Assembly: GCA_964489735.1 (NCBI GenBank)
Contig: CAZBAL010000004.1
Coordinates: 1-64,000 of the forward strand
Direction: 5' to 3'
Origin: Andreesenia sp964489735
GTDB taxonomy: Bacteria; Bacillota; Clostridia; Tissierellales; Gottschalkiaceae
DNA length: 64,000 bases
Part shown: piece after piece, positions 25,779 to 35,473 of the stretch
Layout: the number at the start of each line of letters is the position of its first letter
Position numbering within the stretch: the first letter of the stretch is position 1
The notes under the pieces: generated by a model
Seen by the model: only the letters and a program-made list of their open reading frames with translations
Told to the model about the DNA's origin: nothing
The model's database searches: none
Translations under genes and position numbers: made by a program

Positions 25779-27317
25779 ATGAATAACGGGGAAAAAAGTA
25801 AAGGAATACTGGATTTTTTATATGAATACGATAAAAAAAAGAGTATAAGGTTTCATATGCCTGGTCATAAGGGAAAGAATATGGAGAAGGTGTCGAGCAT
25901 GATTCCTTCTTTTGATATAACAGAGATAAAGGGAAGCGACAATCTTCATTATCCTAAAACTGTTATAAAAGAGAGTGAGATAAGGGCAGCTGAACTATAC
26001 GGCGTTAAGGAAATCTTATTCATGGTAAATGGGAGTACCAGCTCTATATATTCTGCTATTACGGGGGTGCTTTCCCCTGGACAGAAGCTGCTATTACAGA
26101 GAGATTCTCATAAAGCGGCTTATAATGCGGCTGTACTAGGAGGAATTGAAACAGAATATATCTATCCTGAATACGATCACAAGCTCCAGCTTAATTTGGG
26201 AATCAGAGCAGAAGATGTTGAGAATATACTGAAGAAAGACAGTTCTATAAAAGCGGTGTTTATGACATACCCGTCATACTATGGGATATGTTCTGATTTA
26301 GAGGCTATAGCAAAAGTGGTCAAAGCATACGATAGAATTTTAATAGTTGATGAGGCACATGGAAGCCATTTGAAATTCAATGAATCTCTTCCTGAATCAG
26401 CGGTTGATTTAGGGGCAGATATTGTAGTTCACAGTACTCATAAAACTCTTACCGGTTTCACTCAGACATCTATGCTTCATATCTGTACTAGTCGGGTTAA
26501 TACTGAGAAGATAAGAGCTATGGCGGCAATCTATCAGAGCACTTCGCCTTCATATATTTTGATGGCTTCGCTGGATTACACAGTGGAACTTATGAGTGGT
26601 ACTGGTAAAGCGATGCTTAAAGATGTTCTGGATAATTTGGATAGAGAGATTTATAGAAAAACGGTCATTGACTCCAACAGTCCTGATGAATCTGGGAAGA
26701 TAAAATATTCCGGCAATTCTGACACCGAAGAGTTTAGAAATTCGAATAGTGCCTTGAAGATACTCAATAGGGAATTGGTTGAGAGTAGAGGATATGGATT
26801 TGATAGAACTAAGATAGTTTTCACAATAGTTGGGTATACAGGTAAAGAGTTGGAAAACAGTCTTAGAGATGATTACAATATTGAACTGGAGATGAGTGAT
26901 CAGAAATATGGACTAGGAATGTCAACTATTTTCGATTCAAAGGAGGACATCAGAGCACTTTACTCTGCGCTGTCTGAAATGGCAGAAAAACCTTCAAAGG
27001 AAAATCAAATAAAAGAGTATGGAATATTAGATAAGTTGACAGACAATTCTCAAATCAAACACAGAAGTATTAATTCTACTGGAACTTTGAACCTTAGAGA
27101 AGCATTCTATTCTGACAAGGAGGATGTGGATTTGGCCGATGCATCAGGAAGACTTGCAGGAGAAATGATAACACCGTATCCGCCAGGAATTCCGATATTT
27201 GTTCCGGGAGAGATGATAGACGAGGACTCTGTGGATTATATCAAATATCTAATTGGCTTGGGAATAACAGTTCAAGGTGTAGCTGATGGAAAAGTAAAAG
27301 TTATTAAAAGCGTGTAA
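25779..27317 (+). CDS. Orn/Lys/Arg decarboxylase-family PLP enzyme (YaaO-like)
   Basis: 512 residues from ATG 25779 (AAGGA eight bases upstream), one base after the malic enzyme stop. The fold-type I decarboxylase motifs are RFHMPGHKG (about 26-34), the acidic pocket IVDEAHGSHLKF (about 186-197) and the PLP-lysine loop HSTHKTLTGFTQ. The C-terminal domain ends TPYPPGIPIFVPGE. Substrate (lysine, arginine, ornithine) is undetermined. It stands just before tmk, as yaaO does in B. subtilis. Confidence 0.88.
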   Translation: MNNGEKSKGILDFLYEYDKKKSIRFHMPGHKGKNMEKVSSMIPSFDITEIKGSDNLHYPKTVIKESEIRAAELYGVKEILFMVNGSTSSIYSAITGVLSPGQKLLLQRDSHKAAYNAAVLGGIETEYIYPEYDHKLQLNLGIRAEDVENILKKDSSIKAVFMTYPSYYGICSDLEAIAKVVKAYDRILIVDEAHGSHLKFNESLPESAVDLGADIVVHSTHKTLTGFTQTSMLHICTSRVNTEKIRAMAAIYQSTSPSYILMASLDYTVELMSGTGKAMLKDVLDNLDREIYRKTVIDSNSPDESGKIKYSGNSDTEEFRNSNSALKILNRELVESRGYGFDRTKIVFTIVGYTGKELENSLRDDYNIELEMSDQKYGLGMSTIFDSKEDIRALYSALSEMAEKPSKENQIKEYGILDKLTDNSQIKHRSINSTGTLNLREAFYSDKEDVDLADASGRLAGEMITPYPPGIPIFVPGEMIDEDSVDYIKYLIGLGITVQGVADGKVKVIKSV

Positions 27318-27411
27318 ATGAAAAAATAAAGATAAAAATATATGATTATATAGCAAATTGAAAAACACATTATAAGCTATAAAACATATAAATTTAGTGG
27401 TGGAGATTGAT

Positions 27412-28134
27412 ATGTTAAACAAGAAGGTAGAACGTGGAAGACTTATAATAATAGAAAGTGGATCTGATGGGAGTGGAAAGGCAACTCAATCAGAAGTTTT
27501 ATATAAGAGATTGAAATCTGAAGGGGAAAAGGTGATTAAGATTACTTTCCCAAACTATGACAGTGATTCATCCGCCATAGTTAAGATGTATCTGAATGGT
27601 GAGTTTGGAAAAAATCCGGAAGATGTTGATCCCTATATTGCTTCTACGTTTTTCACGATAGATAGATACGCTTCATTCAAGACTGAGTGGGAAAAGTATT
27701 ACAATGATGGATATTTAATAATATCTGATAGATACACTACTTCAAACATGGTCCATCAGGGTGCGAAGATGGAGCTCAGGGAAGATGTTGATAGATATGT
27801 AGACTGGCTTTATGATTATGAATACAATTTCTATAAGCTTCCTAAGCCAGACTATGTACTGTTTTTAGATGTTCCGCCTGAAGTGAGCTTTAAACTTATG
27901 GAAAACAGAGAAAACAAGATTGACGGTACAGATGAAAAAGATATTCATGAGAGAAATAAGGAGTACTTAATTAAATCATATGAAACGTCAAAATATATTG
28001 CAGATAAATATGATTGGGAAATAGTTGATTGTGTATCAGATGGAGATATGAGGAGTATAGAGAGCATATCAGAAGATATATATTCAAAAATAAATAGAGA
28101 GTTTAAAAAAACTGGGGGTAATTTCGTTGAATGA
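27412..28134 (+). CDS. tmk: Thymidylate kinase
   Basis: 240 residues from ATG 27412 (GGAGATTGAT upstream). The P-loop is ESGSDGSGKATQS (residues 14-26), with Ala in place of the common Thr after Lys, a variant I recall from clostridial enzymes. The DRY-type motif is SDRYTTSN (about 110) and a lid lies near ENRENKIDG. It phosphorylates dTMP to dTDP. It overlaps holB by 8 nt, as expected for the tmk-holB unit. Confidence 0.88.
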   Translation: MLNKKVERGRLIIIESGSDGSGKATQSEVLYKRLKSEGEKVIKITFPNYDSDSSAIVKMYLNGEFGKNPEDVDPYIASTFFTIDRYASFKTEWEKYYNDGYLIISDRYTTSNMVHQGAKMELREDVDRYVDWLYDYEYNFYKLPKPDYVLFLDVPPEVSFKLMENRENKIDGTDEKDIHERNKEYLIKSYETSKYIADKYDWEIVDCVSDGDMRSIESISEDIYSKINREFKKTGGNFVE

Positions 28135-29098
28135 AATAGTAGGTCAAGATAAGCTACTTAGTAATTTGAGAAATTATATAAAGAGTGAAAAAATGGCACA
28201 TGCCTATATATTTTACGGTGAAGAGGGGATTGGAAAGACAACTCTGGCTAAAGAATTTGCTGCTATGATTTTATGCAAAGAAAAGGATTTTAGTTTGAGA
28301 CCATGTGGTAAATGCAGTTCATGCATAAAATTCAGTTCTGGCAATCATCCGGATATGTACATATTAGAGCCTGAGAAAAAAGAATATACAATAGACCAGC
28401 TTTCAGAAATTCAGAAAAATATGAGAATAAAGCCGAATGAAAGTGAAAAAAAAGTCTTTATATTTACTGAGGGAGACAGTCTTTCGGTGAGTTTTCAGAA
28501 CAAGTTTCTTAAGATATTAGAAGAGCCGCCAGAGTCTGTGGTCATACTCATAACAGTCAACAATATTGAGTCTCTGTTGGATACGACTGTTTCTAGATGC
28601 CAGTCAATAAAGGTGAATCCAGTTTCTGTCGATGATTCAATAAAGTATATGGCATCGAGATATGGAGATATAGAGGATCATAGGTTCATAATATCTTTCG
28701 CAAATGGGAATATAGGCAAGGTTCAGAGGTTAGCAGAAGATCATGATTTTATAAATTTGAGAGAGAAAGTAATAGATATCACAGAAATAATTTCAGAGAA
28801 AGATTTGCTGAAGACTTTGGATAAATCGGAATTTTTTGAAGATGAAAAAGACAATATTTATGATATTTTAGATATACTGGAATTATGGTATAGAGACATA
28901 CTTTTATATCTGAAAATTGAAAAAAAAGATTATATAATAAACTCAGATAAGTATGATATTATAAAGAGAGAGGCAACTAGATTCAGTGCCGATAAAATAT
29001 ATGAAATATTAGCTGTTATAGACAGTACTAAATCGGATTTAAAAAGAAATTCGAATTATACTAGCTCTATAAACAGAATGTTAATAGAGATGAATTAA
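28127..29098 (+). CDS. holB: DNA polymerase III, delta-prime subunit
   Basis: 323 residues from TTG 28127 with GGGGG upstream. AAA+ clamp-loader features: GEEGIGKTTLA (about 31-41), a zinc module (CGKCSSC, about 65-71, plus an earlier Cys) and the sensor VSRCQS. A TTVSRCQSI stretch replaces the typical SRC motif position of delta-prime. It loads the sliding clamp at replication forks. Its place between tmk and ricT is the classic Firmicutes arrangement. Confidence 0.9.
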   Translation: MNEIVGQDKLLSNLRNYIKSEKMAHAYIFYGEEGIGKTTLAKEFAAMILCKEKDFSLRPCGKCSSCIKFSSGNHPDMYILEPEKKEYTIDQLSEIQKNMRIKPNESEKKVFIFTEGDSLSVSFQNKFLKILEEPPESVVILITVNNIESLLDTTVSRCQSIKVNPVSVDDSIKYMASRYGDIEDHRFIISFANGNIGKVQRLAEDHDFINLREKVIDITEIISEKDLLKTLDKSEFFEDEKDNIYDILDILELWYRDILLYLKIEKKDYIINSDKYDIIKREATRFSADKIYEILAVIDSTKSDLKRNSNYTSSINRMLIEMN

Positions 29099-29122
29099 GT
29101 ATCAAGTGGATGTGATTTAATT

Positions 29123-30046
29123 ATGAAAAAAATAGTTGGTGTGCGATTCAAAAAAGCCGGTAAAATATATTATTTTGATCCAGCCGGCATAGAATTGAGA
29201 ACTGGTGATAATGTTATCGTAGAAACATCAAGAGGTGTTGAATTCGGATATATTGCTTATACCGATAAGGAAATAGATGAGGAAGAACTTGGAATCGAGA
29301 TAAAACCTATTCTAAGAAAAGCTACAGAAGAAGATGAAGCGGCATATTTTGATATGGAAGAAAAAGAAAAGAAAGCATTTACGATTTGTCTTCACAAGAT
29401 AAAAGAGCATAATCTGGATATGAGACTTATAGATGTTGAATATACATTTGATAATAAAAAAGTCATATTCTACTTTACAGCTGATGGCAGAGTGGATTTC
29501 AGAGAGCTTGTTAAATCTCTGGCGTCTATATTCAGAATGAGAATAGAGTTGAGACAGATTGGTGTCCGTGATGAAGCTAAACTGATAAATGGAATCGGAC
29601 CTTGTGGTAGAACATTATGTTGCGCAACTTTTCTTGGAGAGTTTCACCCAGTGTCCATAAAAATGGCAAAAGATCAAGATCTGTCATTGAATCCTGCAAA
29701 GATATCTGGTGTTTGCGGGAGACTGATGTGTTGTCTAAAGTATGAGCATGACACATATGAAGAAATTCTTGCCAGAATGCCAGTTGAAGGCATGTGGGTA
29801 AAAACACCTATGGGAAGAGGTGTTGTTGTGGCAACTTCAACACTTAGCGAGCTGGTTAAAGTGAAAGTGAAAATGCCTGACAAGTCAGAAGAGATAATGC
29901 CTTTTTTAGTTGAAGAGATTGAGTTTGATGCAAAAGTAGCTGAAAAGTTCTCAAAAAGCAGAGTAGACTTCAATAGAGTAGCCGCAGATGAAGGAATAGA
30001 TTCGGATGAAGTTAATCAACTTCGAGAGTTAATGAAGGGTGAATAA
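29123..30046 (+). CDS. ricT: PSP1-domain protein RicT (YaaT)
   Basis: 307 residues. The PSP1 C-terminal domain has the Cys pattern GPCGRTLCC (about 158-166) and VCGRLMCCLKYEHDTYEE (about 190-207). In B. subtilis, RicT with RicA and RicF carries [4Fe-4S] clusters and promotes RNase Y-dependent mRNA processing. The rest of the complex is not in this window. A lysine-rich C-terminal extension is absent. Confidence 0.92.
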   Translation: MKKIVGVRFKKAGKIYYFDPAGIELRTGDNVIVETSRGVEFGYIAYTDKEIDEEELGIEIKPILRKATEEDEAAYFDMEEKEKKAFTICLHKIKEHNLDMRLIDVEYTFDNKKVIFYFTADGRVDFRELVKSLASIFRMRIELRQIGVRDEAKLINGIGPCGRTLCCATFLGEFHPVSIKMAKDQDLSLNPAKISGVCGRLMCCLKYEHDTYEEILARMPVEGMWVKTPMGRGVVVATSTLSELVKVKVKMPDKSEEIMPFLVEEIEFDAKVAEKFSKSRVDFNRVAADEGIDSDEVNQLRELMKGE

Positions 30047-30077
30047 TCAAAAAAACGCTTTCAAACAAGTTGAAATG

Positions 30078-30086
30078 TGCTATAAT
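30078..30086 (+). promoter_or_regulatory. Extended -10 promoter of the ferredoxin gene
   Basis: TGCTATAAT (30078-30086), about 50 bp before the ferredoxin start. No clear -35 box, as is tolerated with an extended -10. Confidence 0.6.
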
Positions 30087-30134
30087 GATTATGAGGTTTA
30101 TTTAATTTATATTATTATTTAGGAGGAATGTAAA

Positions 30135-30305
30135 ATGGCTTACACAATTACAGAGGCTTGCATCAGCTGTGGCGCTTGCGAACCAGAATGTCCAGTAGGA
30201 GTAATCAGCTCAGGAGAAGACAGATATGTTATCGACGAAGCTGGATGTATTTCTTGCGGGGCTTGTGCTAACGTTTGTCCAGTAGATGCACCGGTTGAAA
30301 AATAA
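30135..30305 (+). CDS. 2[4Fe-4S] ferredoxin
   Basis: 56 residues, too short for a routine length cut-off but unmistakable. AGGAGG sits just upstream of ATG. Two CxxCxxCxxxCP clusters: CISCGACEPECP (residues 9-20) and CISCGACANVCP (38-49). This is the clostridial low-potential electron carrier linking pyruvate oxidation, hydrogenase and similar enzymes in the cytosol. It is bracketed by its own promoter and terminator, and codon choice (GCT, GGA, CCA) suggests high expression. Confidence 0.96.
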   Translation: MAYTITEACISCGACEPECPVGVISSGEDRYVIDEAGCISCGACANVCPVDAPVEK

Positions 30306-30312
30306 TTAATGA

Positions 30313-30346
30313 TAAGAGAGGCCCTTTTAGGGTCTCTTTTATTATT
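30313..30346 (+). terminator. Ferredoxin terminator
   Basis: AGAGGCCC and GGGTCTCT pair with one wobble around TTTTA, then TTTTATTATTT. Confidence 0.85.
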
Positions 30347-30395
30347 TCAATATATTAATGTGAAATAAAGATTAGATAGCTGATTGGAGATAATT

Positions 30396-31172
30396 ATGAA
30401 GACAAGTAACTGCGAGATGGGTGACTGCAAATATGAAATAGAACTTAAGGAAAATGAAAGAGTTGATGACCTCCAGGTCAGAGGATATAAAATAATTCAG
30501 AATACTGATGGATTTTGTTTCGGAATGGATGCAGTGCTTTTGGCCAATTATGTTGAAACAAAGAAGAATGACCAGATAATTGACCTAGGAACAGGAACAG
30601 GAATAATTCCTCTAATAATAGATGCTAAAAAAAGAGTGAAAAAGATATATGGTGTCGAAATTCAAGAACAGGTAGCCGATATGGCAAAACGAAGTGTTGA
30701 CCTTAACTGTGCATCTGAAAGGATAGAAATAGTGAATATTGATCTTAAGGATGCAACAGAACGATTCGGGAAAAACAGGTATGACACTGTTGTGTCGAAC
30801 CCTCCATATATGTCTGTGGGCGAAGGGCTTTTGAATGAGGACGATAGAAAGCAAATCTCGAGACATGAGATAAAATGCGATATAGATGATATTGCTAAAA
30901 TAGCCGGCGGACTCTTAAGACACAACGGGAGATTTTATTTAGTACATAGACCTTACAGGCTTGCAGACATTATAGTAGCACTGAGGAAGTATAAGTTAGA
31001 ACCGAAAACTATGAGATTCGTGCATCCAAGTGTAGGGAAAAGTCCAAATCTGGTTTTGATTAAAGCAATAAAATCCGCAAAACCGGAGCTGAGAATGGAA
31101 GATCCTCTTTATGTATATAATGAAGATGGAAGCTATACGGATGAAATAAATAGAATATATGGTCTTGATTAA
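30396..31172 (+). CDS. tRNA (adenine-N6) methyltransferase-like protein (YabB/TrmN6 type)
   Basis: 258 residues from ATG 30396 (GGAGA upstream). Rossmann methyltransferase: DLGTGTGIIPLII (about 65-77) binds SAM; VSNPPYM (about 129-135) is the N6-adenine methyltransferase catalytic motif. The E. coli homologue modifies A37 of tRNA-Val. It precedes rsmI, matching the B. subtilis yabB-rsmI order. Confidence 0.87.
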   Translation: MKTSNCEMGDCKYEIELKENERVDDLQVRGYKIIQNTDGFCFGMDAVLLANYVETKKNDQIIDLGTGTGIIPLIIDAKKRVKKIYGVEIQEQVADMAKRSVDLNCASERIEIVNIDLKDATERFGKNRYDTVVSNPPYMSVGEGLLNEDDRKQISRHEIKCDIDDIAKIAGGLLRHNGRFYLVHRPYRLADIIVALRKYKLEPKTMRFVHPSVGKSPNLVLIKAIKSAKPELRMEDPLYVYNEDGSYTDEINRIYGLD

Positions 31173-31187
31173 TAAAGGAATGATTAT

Positions 31188-32015
31188 ATGATAGGAAAAT
31201 TATATGTATGTCCTACTCCTATAGGTAATTTGGAAGACATAACTTTTAGAACTCTGAGAGTATTGAAAGAAGTAGATTTGATTCTGGCTGAAGATACAAG
31301 GCATACCTTGAGACTTCTCAACCATTTTGAAATAAAAAAGCCTCTCACTTCATATCATGAGCATAATAAATATGAAAAAGAGGGTTATGTCATAGATAAG
31401 CTTTTAGAAGGGGAAAATATTGCAATAGTTACAGATGCAGGAATGCCTGGGATTTCAGATCCGGGGGAAGAGATAATAAAAGCATGTATTCAAAATGGCA
31501 TAGAGGTGGTCGGGCTTCCAGGACCTACAGCATCAATACTTGCACTCGTAGTATCTGGTCTTGATACATCCAAATTCGTATTTGAAGGATTCCTGAGCTC
31601 TAAAAAAGCAGAGCGAAGAAAGGAACTTGACCTGTTAAAGAATGAAAAGAGAACATTCATCCTGTATGAGTCACCTCATAGGATTATGAAGCTTCTTGAG
31701 GATATGAAGGATATACTGGGGAATAGAAAAATTTCACTTTCTAGAGAGCTCACAAAAAAGTTTGAGGAAATAAATAGAGGAACTATTGAAGATGTGATAT
31801 CAGAATATTCTGGAAGGGAAATAAAAGGTGAGATTGTACTCGTTGTAGAGGGAAATGATGAAGTAGTAGAAGAGGAATCTTTTGATATTTCCATTGAGGA
31901 ACACTTGGTTAAGTTAATTGAGTCGGGACTCAGTAAAAAAGATGCCATAAAGACGGTTTCAAAGGACAGAAACATCCCCAAAAATGAAGTTTATAGAATC
32001 AGCTTAGAGATATAA
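31188..32015 (+). CDS. rsmI: 16S rRNA 2'-O-ribose C1402 methyltransferase
   Basis: 275 residues. Tetrapyrrole-methylase fold motifs: LYVCPTPIGNLEDITFR at the start, LILAEDTRHT (about 31-40), SYHEHN, VTDAGMPGISDPG (about 82-94) and GLPGPTA. It methylates C1402 in the ribosomal decoding centre. It ends at a bidirectional terminator facing abrB. Confidence 0.95.
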   Translation: MIGKLYVCPTPIGNLEDITFRTLRVLKEVDLILAEDTRHTLRLLNHFEIKKPLTSYHEHNKYEKEGYVIDKLLEGENIAIVTDAGMPGISDPGEEIIKACIQNGIEVVGLPGPTASILALVVSGLDTSKFVFEGFLSSKKAERRKELDLLKNEKRTFILYESPHRIMKLLEDMKDILGNRKISLSRELTKKFEEINRGTIEDVISEYSGREIKGEIVLVVEGNDEVVEEESFDISIEEHLVKLIESGLSKKDAIKTVSKDRNIPKNEVYRISLEI

Positions 32016-32043
32016 TATAAAAATAAATACAATATATAAATTA

Positions 32044-32076
32044 AAAAAATCCGAACAGTTATGTTCGGATTTTGAT
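32044..32076. terminator. Bidirectional terminator between rsmI and abrB
   Basis: AAAATCCGAAC (32046-32056) pairs perfectly with 32063-32073; A-run left and T-run right. Confidence 0.9.
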
Positions 32077-32077
32077 A

Positions 32078-32317
32078 TTACTTGTTCAATTCATTCATGC
32101 AGTCAGGACAAACATTTTTCCCCTTAAATGATGTCACATCTTTTGCTTGACCACAGAATATGCATGATGGCTCGTACTTTTTCAGAACTATTTGCTCTCC
32201 CTCAACAAATATTTCTAAAGAGTCTTTTACTTGGATTTCTAGAGTTCTTCTCAATTCGATAGGAAGAACTATACGTCCTAGCTCATCTACTTTTCTTACA
32301 ATCCCAGTTGATTTCAT
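32078..32317 (-). CDS. abrB: AbrB-family transition-state regulator with zinc-ribbon tail
   Basis: 79 residues. The swapped-hairpin DNA-binding domain is MKSTGIVRKVDELGRIVLPIELRRTL (residues 1-26 region), nearly the B. subtilis AbrB N-terminus. Unlike B. subtilis AbrB, the C-terminus has CIFCG and CPDC, a likely zinc site, a form common in clostridia. It should bind AT-rich promoters in stationary-phase control. GGGGGAATTAC precedes the start. Divergent to metG. Confidence 0.92.
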   Translation of the reverse strand: MKSTGIVRKVDELGRIVLPIELRRTLEIQVKDSLEIFVEGEQIVLKKYEPSCIFCGQAKDVTSFKGKNVCPDCMNELNK

Positions 32318-32523
32318 TGTAATTCCCCCAAATATTTAGTTTTTATATTTCCATTATATAACAGAATTTAGAAATTATAAAGAGTAATGGAAATATTAAT
32401 TAGTATTGACAGTATCTATGAGCTATTTACACAATTAGTACATTATCATATAATATAATATAGTAGATGACAGTTATAGAGCTTATTTTGGCAGCTCAAT
32501 CTGGATTTTAGGAGGGAAAACTG

Positions 32524-34473
32524 TTGAAAAATAAATTTTATGTAACAACACCGATATATTATCCAAGCGATAATCTTCATATAGGTCACACTTATTGCAC
32601 GGTAGCTTCGGATACACTAGCTAGGTTCAAGAGAATTATGGGATACGATGTGAGATTTTTAACTGGAACGGATGAACACGGACAAAAAATAGAGACTGTT
32701 GCAAAGGAAAAAGGTGTAGAGCCTAAGGAGTTTTTGGATGGTATAGTTTCAAATATAAAAAAACTATGGAAAACACTGGATATAACTTATGATCACTTCA
32801 TAAGAACGACTGATGAAGAGCATGTTAAAGCAGTTCAGAATATTTTTGTTAAACTTTATGAAAATGGAGATATATACAAGGGCTTTTATGAAGGTCATTA
32901 CTGCACTCCTTGTGAGGCATTCTGGACGGAGAGCCAATTAGAAGACGGAAAATGTCCAGATTGCAAGAGAGAAGTTCATCTTGCAAAGGAAGAAGCTTAT
33001 TTCTTTAGGCTTTCAAAGTATCAGGACAGAATTTTAGAGCTGCTTGAAAGCGGAGATTTTCTGCTTCCGGAGTCTAGAAAGAATGAGATGGTAAATAACT
33101 TCATAAAACCTGGACTGGATGATCTTTGTGTGACAAGAACATCATTTGACTGGGGAATAAAGGTACCATTTGATCCAGACCATGTAATATATGTTTGGAT
33201 AGATGCTCTATCTAACTATATAACTTACTTGGGCTATGGCTCAGATGATGATTCTGATTTTCAAAAGTATTGGCCGGCAGATGTTCACATGGTTGGAAAA
33301 GAGATAGTGAGATTCCACTCAATTATCTGGCCAGCTATTTTAATGGCTTTAGATATTGAAATGCCTAAAAAAGTATTTGGACATGGATGGATACTTTTTG
33401 AGAATGATAAAATGTCAAAGTCTAAAGGAAATGTAATCTATCCAGAGCCGCTTATTGAGCTTTATGGTGTGGATTCACTTAAATATTTTTTACTGAGAGA
33501 ATTTGCTTTTGGAAGTGATGGTTCATTCTGTAAAGATAAGTTCCTTCAGAGAATAAATTCGGATTTAGCAAATGATTTAGGAAATCTGGTCAGCAGAACA
33601 GTTTCCATGATTGAGAAGTACAATGATGGAATCATTCCAGAGCCTTCAGATGCAGAGGGTGTAGACAGCGAGCTGATCAGTTTAGCAGAGGAAACACCAA
33701 AAAAAGTTGAAAACTATATAAATGAGTACAATTTCAGCCATGCACTAGAAGCGATTTGGAAGCTTATATCTAGAACTAACAAATATGTAGATGAAACGAC
33801 TCCTTGGATTCTTGGAAAAGATGATTCACAGAAGGAAAGACTGAACACTGTTCTTTACAATTTAGCTGAATCTCTTAGAATCACATCTATCATGATAAGA
33901 CCTTTTATGGAGAACACATCTGATAGCATAAGAGAGCAGTTGGGAATAGAATCGGAAGCTAAATGGGAAGACTTAGAAAAATGGGGTCAACTTGAATCTG
34001 GCAAGAAGGTGAAAAAGACAGGACCTATGTTCCCAAGACTGGATCTGGAGAAAGAGCTTGAAAGATTGAATGCAGAGAATGATAAGTTCATCAAGATGAG
34101 AGGTGGAAAGCCTTCAAACGATGAAAAACAGGAAGAGGAAAGTGATGATGGAATGATAACAATCGATGATTTCGACAAGATAGATATGAGAGTTGCTGAA
34201 GTAGTTAAGGTAGAAAAGCATCCGGATGCTGATAGATTGCTGGTTATCCAATTAAAAGTTGGAGAGGAAGAAAGACAGGTAGTTTCTGGAATTGCTAAGT
34301 ACTATGAACCTGAAGATTTAGTAGGAAAATCAGTTGTATTAGTTTACAATCTGAAACCTGTAAAATTAAGAGGTATAGAGTCTCATGGTATGATTTTAGC
34401 AGCAGACAAGGGCAAAAAGCTGACTATGGTCAGTACACTTGAAGAAATAAAAAGTGGAGCAAAAGTAAGATAG
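32524..34473 (+). CDS. metG: Methionyl-tRNA synthetase
   Basis: 649 residues from TTG 32524 behind AGGAGGGAAAA. Class I signatures: YYPSDNLHIGHTY (HIGH) and KMSKSKGN; a zinc knuckle CTPCEAFWTESQLEDGKCPDC (split over about 127-147); anticodon domain; and a C-terminal EMAP/CsaA-like tRNA-binding domain from about residue 545 (DFDKIDMRVAEV). No T-box leader was found in the 207 bp upstream. Confidence 0.96.
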   Translation: MKNKFYVTTPIYYPSDNLHIGHTYCTVASDTLARFKRIMGYDVRFLTGTDEHGQKIETVAKEKGVEPKEFLDGIVSNIKKLWKTLDITYDHFIRTTDEEHVKAVQNIFVKLYENGDIYKGFYEGHYCTPCEAFWTESQLEDGKCPDCKREVHLAKEEAYFFRLSKYQDRILELLESGDFLLPESRKNEMVNNFIKPGLDDLCVTRTSFDWGIKVPFDPDHVIYVWIDALSNYITYLGYGSDDDSDFQKYWPADVHMVGKEIVRFHSIIWPAILMALDIEMPKKVFGHGWILFENDKMSKSKGNVIYPEPLIELYGVDSLKYFLLREFAFGSDGSFCKDKFLQRINSDLANDLGNLVSRTVSMIEKYNDGIIPEPSDAEGVDSELISLAEETPKKVENYINEYNFSHALEAIWKLISRTNKYVDETTPWILGKDDSQKERLNTVLYNLAESLRITSIMIRPFMENTSDSIREQLGIESEAKWEDLEKWGQLESGKKVKKTGPMFPRLDLEKELERLNAENDKFIKMRGGKPSNDEKQEEESDDGMITIDDFDKIDMRVAEVVKVEKHPDADRLLVIQLKVGEEERQVVSGIAKYYEPEDLVGKSVVLVYNLKPVKLRGIESHGMILAADKGKKLTMVSTLEEIKSGAKVR

Positions 34474-34506
34474 TTTAGCAATTGAGATAATATGAGAAAA
34501 AATTTA

Positions 34507-34553
34507 ACCGTAAAACCCTGGGCATCCATGTCCGGGGTATATGGTTTTAAAGG
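34507..34553 (+). other. Stable hairpin between metG and tatD
   Basis: TAAAACC/GGTTTTA encloses CCCTGG/CCGGGG around a CATCCATGT-like loop. No T-run follows, so it is more likely an mRNA processing or leader structure for tatD than a terminator. Confidence 0.5.
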
Positions 34554-34565
34554 CAGGTAATTTAA

Positions 34566-35333
34566 ATGTTGATAGATAGCCATGCGCATATAGATGGTGA
34601 GGCTTTTGATGAAGACAGAGATGAAGTTATAAGAGGATTTGAAGCTGCAGGAATTGAGGCAGTCATAGTTCCAGCAGCAGATTGGGATTCACTGTATAGA
34701 GTAACTGATTTGGCAAAAAAATATGACAATATATATGCAGCTGTAGGTATTCATCCGCATGATGTCAAGGAATTGAAAGAAGAAGATTTGGAGACTATAA
34801 GAGAGTTAGCCAAGGATGAGAAAGTAGTAGCTATAGGGGAAATAGGCCTAGACTACTATTATGATCATTCTCCTAGAGATGTTCAGAAAGAGTATTTCAG
34901 AAAGCAGATACAGCTTGCAAAAGAGCTGAATCTTCCAATAATTGTTCATGATAGAGATTCTGCACAGGATGTATATGAGATTATTTCTTCAGAATATGAT
35001 GAAAACCTAAAAGGGGTACTTCATTCGTTCTCAGGAAGCATTGAAATGGCAAAAAAATATCTCGACATGGGATTCTATATTTCATTTGCTGGACCTGTAA
35101 CTTTTAAGAATGCTGTCAGACCTAAAGAGGTTTCAAAAGAAATTCCTTTAGATAGACTCTTAGTAGAAACGGATTCGCCTTATATGACTCCCGTGCCATA
35201 CAGAGGTAAAAGAAATGATCCTACCTATGTGCGATATATTGCTGAAAAAATTGCAGAGCTGAAAGAGATTGAGTTTGATGAACTTGCAAAAGCTACGACA
35301 GAAAATGCAAAGAAACTTTTTGGAATAAAATAG
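34566..35333 (+). CDS. tatD: TatD-family metal-dependent hydrolase/DNase
   Basis: 255 residues. TIM-barrel amidohydrolase motifs: DSHAHIDGEAF (about 4-14), IGEIGLDYYY (about 91-100), IVHDRD, HSFSG and ETDSPYMTP near the C-terminus, giving the metal ligands His, His, Glu, His, His, Asp. Homologues are 3'-5' exonucleases. It follows metG as in B. subtilis (yabD). Confidence 0.93.
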   Translation: MLIDSHAHIDGEAFDEDRDEVIRGFEAAGIEAVIVPAADWDSLYRVTDLAKKYDNIYAAVGIHPHDVKELKEEDLETIRELAKDEKVVAIGEIGLDYYYDHSPRDVQKEYFRKQIQLAKELNLPIIVHDRDSAQDVYEIISSEYDENLKGVLHSFSGSIEMAKKYLDMGFYISFAGPVTFKNAVRPKEVSKEIPLDRLLVETDSPYMTPVPYRGKRNDPTYVRYIAEKIAELKEIEFDELAKATTENAKKLFGIK

Positions 35334-35334
35334 A

Positions 35335-35370
35335 CCCTGAGGCTATTAGCTTCAGGGCTTTTTTAATTTT
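35335..35370 (+). terminator. tatD terminator, immediately before an N gap
   Basis: CCCTGAGGCT (35335-35344) pairs with AGCTTCAGGG (35348-35357), then C and six T. Confidence 0.85.
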
Positions 35371-35373
35371 CAG

Positions 35374-35473
35374 NNNNNNNNNNNNNNNNNNNNNNNNNNN
35401 NNNNNNNNNNNNNNNNNNNNNNNNNNNNNNNNNNNNNNNNNNNNNNNNNNNNNNNNNNNNNNNNNNNNNNNNN
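35374..35473. other. Assembly gap (100 N) flanked by a short exact duplicate
   Basis: TAATTTTCAG ends at 35373 and recurs at 35474-35483. As with the first gap, this suggests abutting contigs rather than lost sequence, though the overlap is only 10 bp. Confidence 0.7.

Noticed and set aside
32341..32523. T-box leader before metG
   Set aside because: No T-box core sequence or terminator/antiterminator pair was found in the short upstream gap.
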